A stretch of 64,000 nt of DNA from Curtobacterium sp. MCPF17_002. GTDB lineage: Bacteria; Actinomycetota; Actinomycetes; Actinomycetales; Microbacteriaceae. The notes beneath the pieces are model-generated. The model searched no databases, had not been told where the DNA came from, and saw only the letters and a list, made by a program, of their open reading frames with translations. The stretch lies in contig NZ_CP126251.1 in assembly GCF_003234115.2 (NCBI RefSeq), positions 2,046,001 through 2,110,000 of the forward strand. The letters are read 5' to 3'. The translations under genes and the position numbers were made by a program. Below, piece by piece: positions 8,119 to 16,265 of the stretch (the first letter of the stretch is position 1; each line of letters opens with the position of its first letter).

Positions 8119-10056
8119 TCACCGGCGGCCGCCGATCCGGGACCGCAGCAGGTCGATGCGCTTCTGGATCTGCTCGATGCTCGCCTGCGCCACGGCCGGG
8201 CCGCCGCTGATCCGCCGGAGTTCGGCGTGGATCGCGCCGTGCGGCTCGTTCGAGTGCCGCGACCAGATGGAGACGAGACGGTGCAGCTCGGACCGCTGCT
8301 CCTTGATCGTCTGGTACATCGGCCGGTTCTCGGGTTCCTTCGCCGTGGGCATGCCGTCCTTGGGCAGGCGACCCTTGGCGCGCTTGGCCTGCGTCGCCTG
8401 CCGAGCGCGGAGCAGGTCGCGCACCTGGTCGGGTTCGAGGAGCCCCGGGATGCCGATGAAGTCGAGCTCTTCGAGTGAGCCGACCTCTCCCCCGGTGCCG
8501 AACTCGCCGCCGTCGTAGAGCACCCGGTCGAACGAGGCCTGCGAGTCGAGCGCCTCGAACGGCTGCACCTCGAGCAGGCTCTCGGACGCGCGGTCCTCCT
8601 TGTTGGCCTCGGCGACCATCGCGTCCTCGGGGTTGTACATCCCGTCGTCGGCGTCCTTCGGGCGGTCCAGCGCGTGGTCGCGTTCGAGCTCGAGCGACGC
8701 GGCCAGCGCCATCAGGCCGGGCACGCTCGGCAGGAACACCGACGCGGTCTCACCACGACGGCGGGCGCGCACGAAGCGACCGATGACCTGGGCGAAGAAC
8801 AGCGGGGTGCTGGCGCTCGTGGCGTAGACGCCGACGCAGAGGCGCGGGACGTCGACGCCCTCGGACACCATGCGGACGGCGACCATCCAGCGGGACGTGT
8901 CCTCACCGAACGCCTGGATCCGGCTCGACGCCGCGACCTCGTCGGAGAGCACGACGGTGGGTCGTTCGCCGGTGATCTGCTGCAGGATCCGGGCGTAGGC
9001 ACGGGCCGTGGTGGTGTCCGTGGCGATGACGAGGCCACCGGCGTCCGGGACGCCGCGCCGGACCTCGGTCAGGCGCTTGTCGGCGGCGGAGAGGACCGCG
9101 GGCATCCACTCGCCCTCCGGCGAGAGGGCAGTACGCCATGCCTGGGCGGTGATGTCCTTCGTCACCGGCTCGCCGAGCGACGCCGACATCTCGTCGCCCA
9201 TGCGCGTCTTCCAGCGCATCTGCCCGGCGTAGGCCATGAACAGCACGGGACGGACGACGCCGTCCTTCAGCGCCCGGCCGTACCCGTAGTTGTAGTCCGA
9301 GATCGAGGTGCGGATGCCCTGCTCGTCGGGGGCGTACTGCACGAACGGGATCGGTGCGGTGTCCGAACGGAACGGGGTGCCCGAGAGCGAGAGCCGTCGT
9401 GTGGCCTTCGAGAAGGCCTCCCTGATGCCGTCGCCCCACGTCAGGGCGTCGCCACCGTGGTGGACCTCGTCGAGGACGACCAGGGTGCGCCCGCCCTCGG
9501 TGATCTTCTGGTGGACCTCGGGGTTCATGCCGACCTGGGCGTACGTGATCGCCACGCCCTGGTAGTGCCGGCCGAACATGCCGTCACCGTTCTTGAACAT
9601 CGGGTCGAGGCGGATGCCGACGCGGTCCGCCGAGTCCGCCCACTGCCGCTTGAGGTGCTCGGTCGGGGCGACGACCACGATCCGGTCGACGGTGCCGCGG
9701 GCGAGGAGCTCGGTCGCGAGGCGGAGGGCGAAGGTGGTCTTGCCGGCGCCGGGTGTCGCCGCGGCGAGGAAGTCGCGCGGTTCCTTCTCGAAGTACTTCG
9801 TCAGCGCCTCGACCTGCCAGGCGCGCAGCTTCGACGCGGTGCCCCAGGCAGCGCGGTCGGGGAACGCCGGAGAGAGGTGCTGGACGGCCGAGTTGCCGGC
9901 GGCTTCGGCCGCGGCCGCGGCGTCCTGGTGTGCGGCCGCCGGGGTGCTGTCGTGCGCGGCCGCCGGGGAGTCGTCCCACAGCGCCGCGGACTCGTTGTCG
10001 GCCCCTGGCTGATCGGTGTACTCGGCTGCGCTCACTGCTGGAGATTCTACCGTCAC
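8119..10056 (-). CDS. DEAD/DEAH box superfamily II helicase
   Basis: A 645-aa ATP-dependent helicase or translocase. The first 60 residues are Ala/Asp-rich and probably disordered. Motif I is AATPGAGKTT near residues 99-108, motif II is DEVH (LVVLDEVHHGGDALTWGDG) near residue 196, and motif III is SLSGTPFRSD. Motif VI lies in QVIGRFVRARRRGE. The C-terminal 200 residues are specific to an actinobacterial group and carry no recognised nuclease. The GTG start overlaps the dinB stop by 4 bp. The context with dinB suggests DNA repair or stress, an inference only. A second in-frame GTG eight codons in is an alternative start. Confidence 0.85.
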   Translation of the reverse strand: MTVESPAVSAAEYTDQPGADNESAALWDDSPAAAHDSTPAAAHQDAAAAAEAAGNSAVQHLSPAFPDRAAWGTASKLRAWQVEALTKYFEKEPRDFLAAATPGAGKTTFALRLATELLARGTVDRIVVVAPTEHLKRQWADSADRVGIRLDPMFKNGDGMFGRHYQGVAITYAQVGMNPEVHQKITEGGRTLVVLDEVHHGGDALTWGDGIREAFSKATRRLSLSGTPFRSDTAPIPFVQYAPDEQGIRTSISDYNYGYGRALKDGVVRPVLFMAYAGQMRWKTRMGDEMSASLGEPVTKDITAQAWRTALSPEGEWMPAVLSAADKRLTEVRRGVPDAGGLVIATDTTTARAYARILQQITGERPTVVLSDEVAASSRIQAFGEDTSRWMVAVRMVSEGVDVPRLCVGVYATSASTPLFFAQVIGRFVRARRRGETASVFLPSVPGLMALAASLELERDHALDRPKDADDGMYNPEDAMVAEANKEDRASESLLEVQPFEALDSQASFDRVLYDGGEFGTGGEVGSLEELDFIGIPGLLEPDQVRDLLRARQATQAKRAKGRLPKDGMPTAKEPENRPMYQTIKEQRSELHRLVSIWSRHSNEPHGAIHAELRRISGGPAVAQASIEQIQKRIDLLRSRIGGRR

Positions 10057-11303
10057 CCTCGGTCCTGCCGAGCGTGCGGGACGTGCCCCTCGGGCGTGCC
10101 GCGGACGAGCGATGCCGGTCGCAGCACGCCGGCGCCGAAGCGCGCGGCGACGGCGTCGACCGTGGTCTCGGTCTCACGCCACGGCGCGTCGTCGTCCCAG
10201 AGCGCGTTGCTCGCGGCGGCCGGCACGAGGTTCTCGGCGCGGACACCGATGAGCCGGATCAGGTTGCCGGGCTGGTGCAGCACGTCGTACAGCTCGACGG
10301 CTTCGCGGTGCAGGCGCTTCGCGACGTCGGTGGGTTCGGCGAGGGTCCGGGAGCGGGTGAGGGTGGTGAAGTCGGTGTAGCGGACCTTGAGCGCCACCGT
10401 GCGGGCCTGCACCTCGGCGCGGCGGAGCCGGACGGCGACCTTGTCGGCCAGCCGGAGGAGTTCGCGTGCGACGTCGTCGCGTTCGGTGAGGTCGTGGCCG
10501 AAGGTGACCTCGTGCCCGATCGACTTCTCCCCGACACCGCTCTCGACCGTGCGGGGGTCCCGCCCCCACGAGAGGTCGTGCAGCCGTTGGCCGCCGGCGG
10601 GGCCGAGTGCGGAGACGAGGGACCCGAGCGGCGTCGTCGCGAGGTCACCGACGGTCCGGATCCCCCGGCGTTCGAGGGTCTCCTGCGTCTTGCCGCCGAC
10701 GCCCCAGAGCGCGGAGACGGGTTGCGGGTGCAGGAACGCCACGGTGTCGGCCGCGGGCACCACGAGGAGACCGTCCGGCTTCGAGCGACTGGACGCGAGC
10801 TTCGCGACGAACTTGGTCGACGCGGCGCCGACGGAGCAGTGCAGGCCCGTCTCCTCGAACACGGCCGCACGGATCGCCCGGCCGATCTCCCACGGGGTGC
10901 CGTAGAGCCGCATGGCCCCGGCGACGTCGAGGAAGGCCTCGTCGATGCCGAGCTGCTCGACCCGCGGTGTGAAGCGGTCGAAGACGGCCATCACGGCGGC
11001 GGACTTCGCGCGGTACTTCTCGAAGTGCGGCTCGACGATGATCGCGGCCGGGCAGCGGCGCTTCGCGACGGCCATCGGCATCGCGGAGTTCACCCCGTAC
11101 TTCCGGGCCTCGTACGTGGCGGCGGTGACGACGGACCGGTCCGAGTCGTGCCCGACGATGACCGGCAGCCCGACGAGATCCGGGCGGTCGAGGAGTTCCA
11201 CCGAGGCGAAGAAGGCGTCCATGTCGACGTGGAGCACGCTGGCGGTCAGGTCGTCGACGGGCGCGTCGGAGACCAGCCGGTTGCGTCCGTCCTGCTTGCT
11301 CAC
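10053..11303 (-). CDS. dinB: DNA polymerase IV (Y family)
   Basis: A 416-aa translesion DNA polymerase. The first metal-binding motif is HVDMDAFFASVE (Asp27, with the adjacent Phe pair as steric gate). Tyr/Arg contacts are in TYEARKYGV, and the second carboxylate pair is in GIDEAFLDVAG. The helix-hairpin-helix thumb (WGVGGKTQETLERRGIRTVGDLA) and the little-finger domain (IGHEVTFGHDLTER onward) follow. The C-terminus is Arg/His-rich, and no clear beta-clamp motif (QLxLF type) was found, so clamp binding is uncertain. GTG at 11303 overlaps the FUSC stop by 4 bp. No LexA box is obvious ahead of the operon. Confidence 0.92.
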   Translation of the reverse strand: MSKQDGRNRLVSDAPVDDLTASVLHVDMDAFFASVELLDRPDLVGLPVIVGHDSDRSVVTAATYEARKYGVNSAMPMAVAKRRCPAAIIVEPHFEKYRAKSAAVMAVFDRFTPRVEQLGIDEAFLDVAGAMRLYGTPWEIGRAIRAAVFEETGLHCSVGAASTKFVAKLASSRSKPDGLLVVPAADTVAFLHPQPVSALWGVGGKTQETLERRGIRTVGDLATTPLGSLVSALGPAGGQRLHDLSWGRDPRTVESGVGEKSIGHEVTFGHDLTERDDVARELLRLADKVAVRLRRAEVQARTVALKVRYTDFTTLTRSRTLAEPTDVAKRLHREAVELYDVLHQPGNLIRLIGVRAENLVPAAASNALWDDDAPWRETETTVDAVAARFGAGVLRPASLVRGTPEGHVPHARQDRG

Positions 11304-13612
11304 ACGGAGATGATGCCAGCCCCCGCCGACATCGCCGCGACGACCGTGGCGTGGTGCCGGTCCGCGAGCAACGCGAGCGCCTCGTCGATCCGGCCGAGCG
11401 CGTGCACGGCCGTCTCGATCGCCCGCTCGTCCGGCCGTCCGGACGCTGCGGCCACCGCCTCGTCGAGCTGGTCGCCCACCCGCACCCACACCGAAGCCGG
11501 CGTCGCGGACCGGGGCCCGGCCACGATGCCGTCGGCGAGCTGCGAGATCGAGGAGGCGAGGCTCTCGGCTGCACCGCGCAGGGCGGCGGGCGGGTCCTGC
11601 GGAGCCGCGCCGAGCCTCCCGGCCGCCTCACGCGCGAAGGCCGCAGCCGCCTGCAGCGAGGCGCGCGTCCTGGCGTCGGCGCGCGCCGGCCCACCGGTCG
11701 GGAACCGGACCATCGGTCGCAGGACCGCGTCCAGCTGGTACGTGGCGGCGTCCACGGCACGAGACCGGGAACGCAGGCCGGTCACCGGGCCGTCGTCGGT
11801 CGGACTGGAGGCACGGTCCGCCTCCGCCGTGTCGCCCGCCTCCGCCTCCGCCTCGGCATCGAGCCCCACGAGCGCGAGTACGAACGCGCGGACCGTGACC
11901 AGCTGCCGCCGCACCGCCCGCCGGATGACGGCGCGGGTGGCGATCGGGAAGACGACCGCGCTGACGAGCACCGCGACCGCGGCGCCGAGCAGGTTCTCGG
12001 CGAGGCGCATCGGGATGAGGGCGCCGGTGAGGGTGCCGGAGAACGCGTACACCTGGCAGAGCACGACCACGAGGCACGCGGCCCAGACCGAGTACACGCC
12101 GCCGAACCCGTACGTGCCGACGGCGAGGAGGACGCAGACGAGCACGATCGTCACCCACGGGTGCGTGGTGCCGAGCAGGTGCACGAGGGCGATCCCGACC
12201 GCTCCCCCGATGACCGTCCCGACAGCGCGGTGGAGCGCCTTCCGGATCCGCTCGTGCGTGGTGTTCGTGCCGGCGAGGACGATCATCACGCCGATGACGC
12301 CCCAGTAGAACCGGCTGCCGTCGAGCATCAGGGCCAGCGGCTCGACGATCGCGACGGCGATGGCGGCGTGCGCGGCGGTCCGGAGCGACGCCGTCAGGTG
12401 CCAGCGTCGCCACGGTCCCTCGGCGACGGCGTCCGCGACGACCGGGACGGCTCCGGCCGGTCGCCCGCCGACCAGGACGACGGGCGTGGCGAACGGCACG
12501 CCGGCACCCCGTCGGGGCAGCTCGTCGCGGAGCTCGCGCCAGCGGAGTCCGGCGGACCGCAGGTCGGAGAACTCGGCGGCAAGGCGCCGCACGATCGCCG
12601 TCGTCCCGGTCCCCTCGTCGGCCGCCGATGCCCCTGTGCCGGAGCGGTCGAGCAGGATCTGCGCCGCATCCTGACCGTGGCTTCCACCGTGCCGGAGGAC
12701 GACCGTGAAGGCCCGGAGCGCAGCATGCCGGGTGTCCGACGGCGCGTCCTGCTCGACGAGAGCGCCGGCCCCGCGCGCGAGCTCGTCGATCGCGAAGTGC
12801 GTGTCGAACACCAGGCGGTGCAGCTCCTCGGTGGCGGCGTCGGCGTCGACCCCGCTCGCGGCGAGCATGCCGTCCACGGTCAGCGCGATCTCGTGGTACC
12901 GATCACGGGCTCGTCGGAGCCGGCGGAGGGCACGGCGACGGGCGCGCGGGACGTCCGCAGCGGCTGTCGCGGCCAGGACCGCTGCGGAGGCCTCGAGGAC
13001 GTCCGACCCGCGGGCGACGAACCCGCGACGGGTCCGGAGCAGCGCACGGTGCGGGTTCGGCCGGAGCAGGAGCCGGACCACGATCGTCGCCGCGAGGGAC
13101 GCCGCGACGACGAGCCCGATCGGGACGACGCTCGTCTCGGGCAGCGGCAGCAGGAGGCCGCACAGGTACCCGGCGAACCCGACGACGGCCGCGTCCGCCG
13201 CCCACGCTCCCCATGACGCAGCCGCGAACTGCAGGAACAGCAGCACCACGATCAGGACGAGTTCGAGGAGCCGGAACGGCTGCAGGGCGATGCTCCCCGC
13301 CAGGGCGACGACGAAGGGTACGAGGGTCGCCCCGGTGCGCGCCGCGGTCCGGCCGGTGCTCGGGTCGACGATGACCAGGCAGGTGATGAAGGCCGGCATC
13401 GCGCCGATCATCACGCCGAGGATCGCCGGCAGGCCGAACACCGCCGCGACGGCGTACCCGACGGCCATGCCCGCTGGGACGGCGACGAGGGTCCGGAGTG
13501 CCCCGTCGGTCTTCACGAGGCCGGGGTCGAGCGCGAGGGCACGGTCGGTCAGTCGACGGGTGCGGGTCCGTCGTCGCGGGGCGGTCCTGTTCGTGGTCTC
13601 GGTCCTCGGCAC
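11300..13612 (-). CDS. FUSC family membrane protein
   Basis: A 770-aa inner-membrane protein with the duplicated plan of fusaric-acid/aromatic-acid exporter-like (FUSC/YccS) proteins. A first membrane block lies at about residues 45-170 and a long soluble stretch follows. A second block begins with FYWGVIGVMIVLAGTNTTHERIRKALHRAVGTVIGG, the best-conserved FUSC signature, and a cytoplasmic helical tail of about 230 residues ends the protein. I chose GTG 13612 because AGGAGG lies 10 nt upstream and a TACTAT -10 (13645-13650) lies before it. The longer TTG at 13660 would fall at or before the transcription start. It heads an overlapping operon with dinB. The transported substrate is unknown. Confidence 0.82.
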   Translation of the reverse strand: MPRTETTNRTAPRRRTRTRRLTDRALALDPGLVKTDGALRTLVAVPAGMAVGYAVAAVFGLPAILGVMIGAMPAFITCLVIVDPSTGRTAARTGATLVPFVVALAGSIALQPFRLLELVLIVVLLFLQFAAASWGAWAADAAVVGFAGYLCGLLLPLPETSVVPIGLVVAASLAATIVVRLLLRPNPHRALLRTRRGFVARGSDVLEASAAVLAATAAADVPRARRRALRRLRRARDRYHEIALTVDGMLAASGVDADAATEELHRLVFDTHFAIDELARGAGALVEQDAPSDTRHAALRAFTVVLRHGGSHGQDAAQILLDRSGTGASAADEGTGTTAIVRRLAAEFSDLRSAGLRWRELRDELPRRGAGVPFATPVVLVGGRPAGAVPVVADAVAEGPWRRWHLTASLRTAAHAAIAVAIVEPLALMLDGSRFYWGVIGVMIVLAGTNTTHERIRKALHRAVGTVIGGAVGIALVHLLGTTHPWVTIVLVCVLLAVGTYGFGGVYSVWAACLVVVLCQVYAFSGTLTGALIPMRLAENLLGAAVAVLVSAVVFPIATRAVIRRAVRRQLVTVRAFVLALVGLDAEAEAEAGDTAEADRASSPTDDGPVTGLRSRSRAVDAATYQLDAVLRPMVRFPTGGPARADARTRASLQAAAAFAREAAGRLGAAPQDPPAALRGAAESLASSISQLADGIVAGPRSATPASVWVRVGDQLDEAVAAASGRPDERAIETAVHALGRIDEALALLADRHHATVVAAMSAGAGIISV

Positions 13613-13644
13613 GCTCCAGCCGCCTCCTGTGCGCTCGGGAGGCA

Positions 13645-13650
13645 ATAGTA
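13645..13650 (-). promoter_or_regulatory. -10 element of the FUSC-dinB-helicase operon
   Basis: TACTAT on the minus strand lies about 32 bp before the chosen GTG and 18 bp before the AGGAGG ribosome site. No good -35 is visible. Confidence 0.5.
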
Positions 13651-13732
13651 CCGCAGGCAAACTAGTTGGCCGGCGAGGGGGCGGGCGCGGAGGCAGGCGC
13701 GGCGGCAGGCGCGGCGGCAGGCGCGGAGTGGC

Positions 13733-14896
13733 TCAGCCGAGCGGCCCGAGCACCGACGCCGCGATCGTCCGCGCCGCAGAGTCCCGCGACGACGGGTGGT
13801 ACTGCCCCGCCCGCACGTCCCGCGCCAGCCGCGCCAGCTCGCCGCCCGCCCGGTACGCACTGCCGCCCACGACGCGCATCGCCTCGTCCACGACGTGCTG
13901 CGCCGTGTCGACCGCCCGCGCCTTCGTCCCCACGAGGAGCGGGAACCACCGCGCCCCGAGGTCGTCCAGCTCGTCCACCGACCGCGCGAGCGACGACACC
14001 TGCAGCTCGATCGCGTCGACGGCGCCGCGCATGTCCGCGACGGCCCGACGCACGTCGGGGTCCTCGGACCGCGGCGTCCCGTCGAGCGACTTCCGCTCGC
14101 CGATCGCCGCGGCGGCGAGGGACAGCGCGCGCTCAGCGACCCCGACGTACACCGAGGCGATCAGCAGCTCGAACGACGCGAAGACACCGAACACGAGCGG
14201 GTCCTGGTTCGGCCCCACGGGCAGGGACCGCACGATCCGGTCCGCCGGCACGTGCACGCCGTGCAGTTTCGTCGTACGGCTCTGCGTCGCCCGCATCCCG
14301 AGCGTGTCCCAGTCGTCGAGGTGCTCGACGTCGCCGTCGGACCGCAGCACGAACCCGTGCACGAGCCGCGGCTCCGGGCCCGTCCCGTCCTTGCCGAACA
14401 CGCTCAGCACGTCCCACGCCGGTGCGAGGGAGGTGAAGACCTTCGTCCCGGTGAAGCGGTAGCCGCCGTCGCCGTCCGGCTCCGCCGTCGCCGACGAGTC
14501 GAAGAGGACGGCGTCGTTGCCCGGCTCGCTCACGCCGAACGCGAGCAGCTGGTCGTCCGCCGCGTGCTCGGTGACGGCCTGGAGGAACGACTCACCTCGC
14601 GCGGTCACCGCTCGCGCCGCCTGCACCCACACCTGGTGCATGCCGAGACCGAGCGCCGTCGCCGGTGCGGCCTGGGCGAGCTGCCGCTGGACGTCGCTCG
14701 TCGCGGCGAGGCCGAAGCCGGATCCCCCCTGCGGGACCGGCACGCCGAGCCGCAGGTAGCCCGCTGCGCGGAGCTCGTCGAGGTCCTCGGCGCAGAACGC
14801 GTTCTCGGCGTCGTAGCGGGGTGCCCGCTCGGCGATCCGGGCGAGCAGGTCCTCCGGCACGGTCCAGCCGGGCGTTCCCGTGTTGGCCTTCGTCAT
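13733..14896 (-). CDS. Acyl-CoA dehydrogenase family protein
   Basis: A 387-aa flavoprotein with the acyl-CoA dehydrogenase plan. An N-terminal helical domain contains LGVPVPQGGSGFGLAATSDVQ. The middle beta domain contains AFGVSEPGNDA and GYRFTGTKVFTSLAPAWDVL. The C-terminal helical bundle starts at VGVAERALSLAAAAIGE. The usual catalytic Glu cannot be placed with certainty, so it may be a monooxygenase-like or other divergent member. The ATG at 14896 is 6 nt from a TAGTCT -10, suggesting a leaderless message. It is divergent from the SGNH hydrolase, and the two -10 elements overlap. The 3' flank at 13674-13735 carries short GC-rich imperfect repeats. Confidence 0.82.
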   Translation of the reverse strand: MTKANTGTPGWTVPEDLLARIAERAPRYDAENAFCAEDLDELRAAGYLRLGVPVPQGGSGFGLAATSDVQRQLAQAAPATALGLGMHQVWVQAARAVTARGESFLQAVTEHAADDQLLAFGVSEPGNDAVLFDSSATAEPDGDGGYRFTGTKVFTSLAPAWDVLSVFGKDGTGPEPRLVHGFVLRSDGDVEHLDDWDTLGMRATQSRTTKLHGVHVPADRIVRSLPVGPNQDPLVFGVFASFELLIASVYVGVAERALSLAAAAIGERKSLDGTPRSEDPDVRRAVADMRGAVDAIELQVSSLARSVDELDDLGARWFPLLVGTKARAVDTAQHVVDEAMRVVGGSAYRAGGELARLARDVRAGQYHPSSRDSAARTIAASVLGPLG

Positions 14897-14902
14897 GGCA
14901 CG

Positions 14903-14912
14903 AGACTATGGT
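14903..14912. promoter_or_regulatory. Overlapping divergent leaderless promoters
   Basis: The ten bases AGACTATGGT hold TAGTCT on the minus strand (14908-14903), 6 nt before the acyl-CoA dehydrogenase ATG. They also hold TATGGT on the plus strand (14907-14912), 7 nt before the GTG of the SGNH gene. The two -10 boxes share the central TA, so they should compete for RNA polymerase. Confidence 0.6.
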
Positions 14913-14919
14913 CCGAGTC

Positions 14920-15714
14920 GTGTCAGATCGTCATCCGTGGTCCAGGTACGTCGCGATCGGTGACTCGTTCACCGAGGGGATCGGTGACCCCGACCCCACT
15001 GTCCCCGGGGGCAACCGCGGCTGGGCCGACCGCGTGGCCGAGGTGCTGGCGAACCAGACCGAGGACTTCGCGTACGCCAACCTGGCGATCCGCGGTCGTC
15101 TGCTCGGGCAGATCATCGACGAGCAGGTCGAACCGGCCCTGGCGCTCCGCCCCGACCTCGTGACGGTGTCCGCCGGCGGCAACGACATCATCCGGCCGGG
15201 CTCCGACCCCGACGAACTCGCCGAACGGGTGGACCGGATGGTCGAGCGACTCCGCAGCGACGGCGCCACGGTCGTCCTCTTCACCGGTCCGGACGTCGGG
15301 ATGACCCCGGTGCTCGGCATGGTGCGGGGCAAGACGGCGATGTACAACGAGAACCTGCACGCCATCGCCCTGAAGCACGGTGCCCTCGTCGCGAACATGT
15401 GGGCGCTCCGGGTCCTCCGCGACCCGCGGATGTGGGCACCCGACCGGCTGCACCATTCCCCGATGGGGCACGCGACCGTCGCCGCCGCCGTCCTGGACGC
15501 GCTCGGCGTCGAGCACGGGCTCGCTCCGTTCAACCCCGAGCCCCTCGAGGCCCGGCCCTGGCGCGAGGCCCGGGCGGAGGACCTCGGCTGGGCACGCGAG
15601 TACCTGGTGCCGTGGGTCGTCCGGCGCATCAAGCACACGTCCTCCGGCGACGGCGTGGTCCCGAAACGTCCGGAGCTGCAGGACGTCGTCGAGCACAAGT
15701 CCGACACCCCGTGA
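14920..15714 (+). CDS. SGNH/GDSL hydrolase family protein
   Basis: A 264-aa esterase or lipase-like hydrolase with no signal peptide. Block I is AIGDSFTEG (catalytic Ser). The Gly and Asn oxyanion residues lie in NLAIRGRL and SAGGNDII, and block V is PDRLHHSPMGH (catalytic Asp-x-x-His). The C-terminal extension EYLVPWVVRRIKHTSSGDG is common in this actinobacterial group. I prefer GTG 14920 over the ATG at 14908 because TATGGT lies exactly 7 nt before it, and the ATG falls inside that -10. The stop is followed at once by the lipoprotein gene. The natural substrate is unknown. Confidence 0.85.
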   Translation: MSDRHPWSRYVAIGDSFTEGIGDPDPTVPGGNRGWADRVAEVLANQTEDFAYANLAIRGRLLGQIIDEQVEPALALRPDLVTVSAGGNDIIRPGSDPDELAERVDRMVERLRSDGATVVLFTGPDVGMTPVLGMVRGKTAMYNENLHAIALKHGALVANMWALRVLRDPRMWAPDRLHHSPMGHATVAAAVLDALGVEHGLAPFNPEPLEARPWREARAEDLGWAREYLVPWVVRRIKHTSSGDGVVPKRPELQDVVEHKSDTP

Positions 15715-15718
15715 TGCC

Positions 15719-16162
15719 GTGGGACGTCGGCGCAGGAGCGTGACCACCGGGGTCGGCAGTGTGCTGCTGGCGTCCGTGCTGGCGCTCGCCGCGACCGGGT
15801 GCAGCGGCCCGGAGGTCATCGGCGAGCCCTACGACGGGGCCGGTCCCGGGGTGCTCGCCACCCACAGCGCCGACACCGGCCCTGCCGCCGGCTGGGTGAC
15901 GGTGGGCGAACGCTTCTTCGTCACGACGTACGGGTCGTCGAGCTGCCCGACCGCACCGACGGCTGTCGAGACCGGTGTCCGGGGTCCGATCGTGACGATG
16001 TCGAGGACCGGGGGCAACGCATGCACAGCGGACCTCGGTCCGGCCTCCTACGCGCTCGACCTGCCGGGCCGGTTCCGCGGCGAGGGCCCCGTCGTCGTCT
16101 CGCTCCGGTTCGACGACACGCCGGACGTCGACGTCGAGCTCCCGCTCTCCGCGAGCCCCTGA
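15719..16162 (+). CDS. Putative secreted lipoprotein of unknown function
   Basis: A 147-aa protein with a lipoprotein signal: basic n-region MGRRRRS, hydrophobic core TGVGSVLLASVLALAA, and lipobox LAATGC with the acylated Cys at residue 28. The mature part has two Cys (SSSCPTA and GGNACTAD) that could form a disulfide, and a beta-rich pattern ending in RFDDTPDVDVELPL. I do not recognise a family. The GTG at 15719 sits 4 nt past the SGNH stop, suggesting coupled translation. GTG 15740 is an alternative start but would drop the basic n-region. It is probably anchored to the outer face of the membrane. Confidence 0.7.
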   Translation: MGRRRRSVTTGVGSVLLASVLALAATGCSGPEVIGEPYDGAGPGVLATHSADTGPAAGWVTVGERFFVTTYGSSSCPTAPTAVETGVRGPIVTMSRTGGNACTADLGPASYALDLPGRFRGEGPVVVSLRFDDTPDVDVELPLSASP

Positions 16163-16185
16163 CCCCGGCCGGGGGGCCCGCACCC

Positions 16186-16247
16186 CGCACCCCGCCACGG
16201 ACATCGCGCCCCGGTGTGCGGGGGTGCAACGTCCGCGACGGGGTGCG
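16186..16247. repeat. Imperfect palindrome, repeat family C (copy 1), between convergent genes
   Basis: The left arm CGCACCCCGCCACGGACATC... is an inverted copy of the right arm ...AACGTCCGCGACGGGGTGCG over about 27 bp with a few mismatches. The loop centres on GGTGTGCG. A second copy with the same arms is at 32372-32435. It lies between the stops of the lipoprotein and serine hydrolase genes. Confidence 0.7.
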
Positions 16248-16265
16248 ATCCGGGTCGGCGCTCGG

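Noticed and set aside
13613..13660. TTG start for the FUSC protein
   Set aside because: It lies at or before the transcription start implied by TACTAT at 13645-13650, and GTG 13612 has a good AGGAGG.
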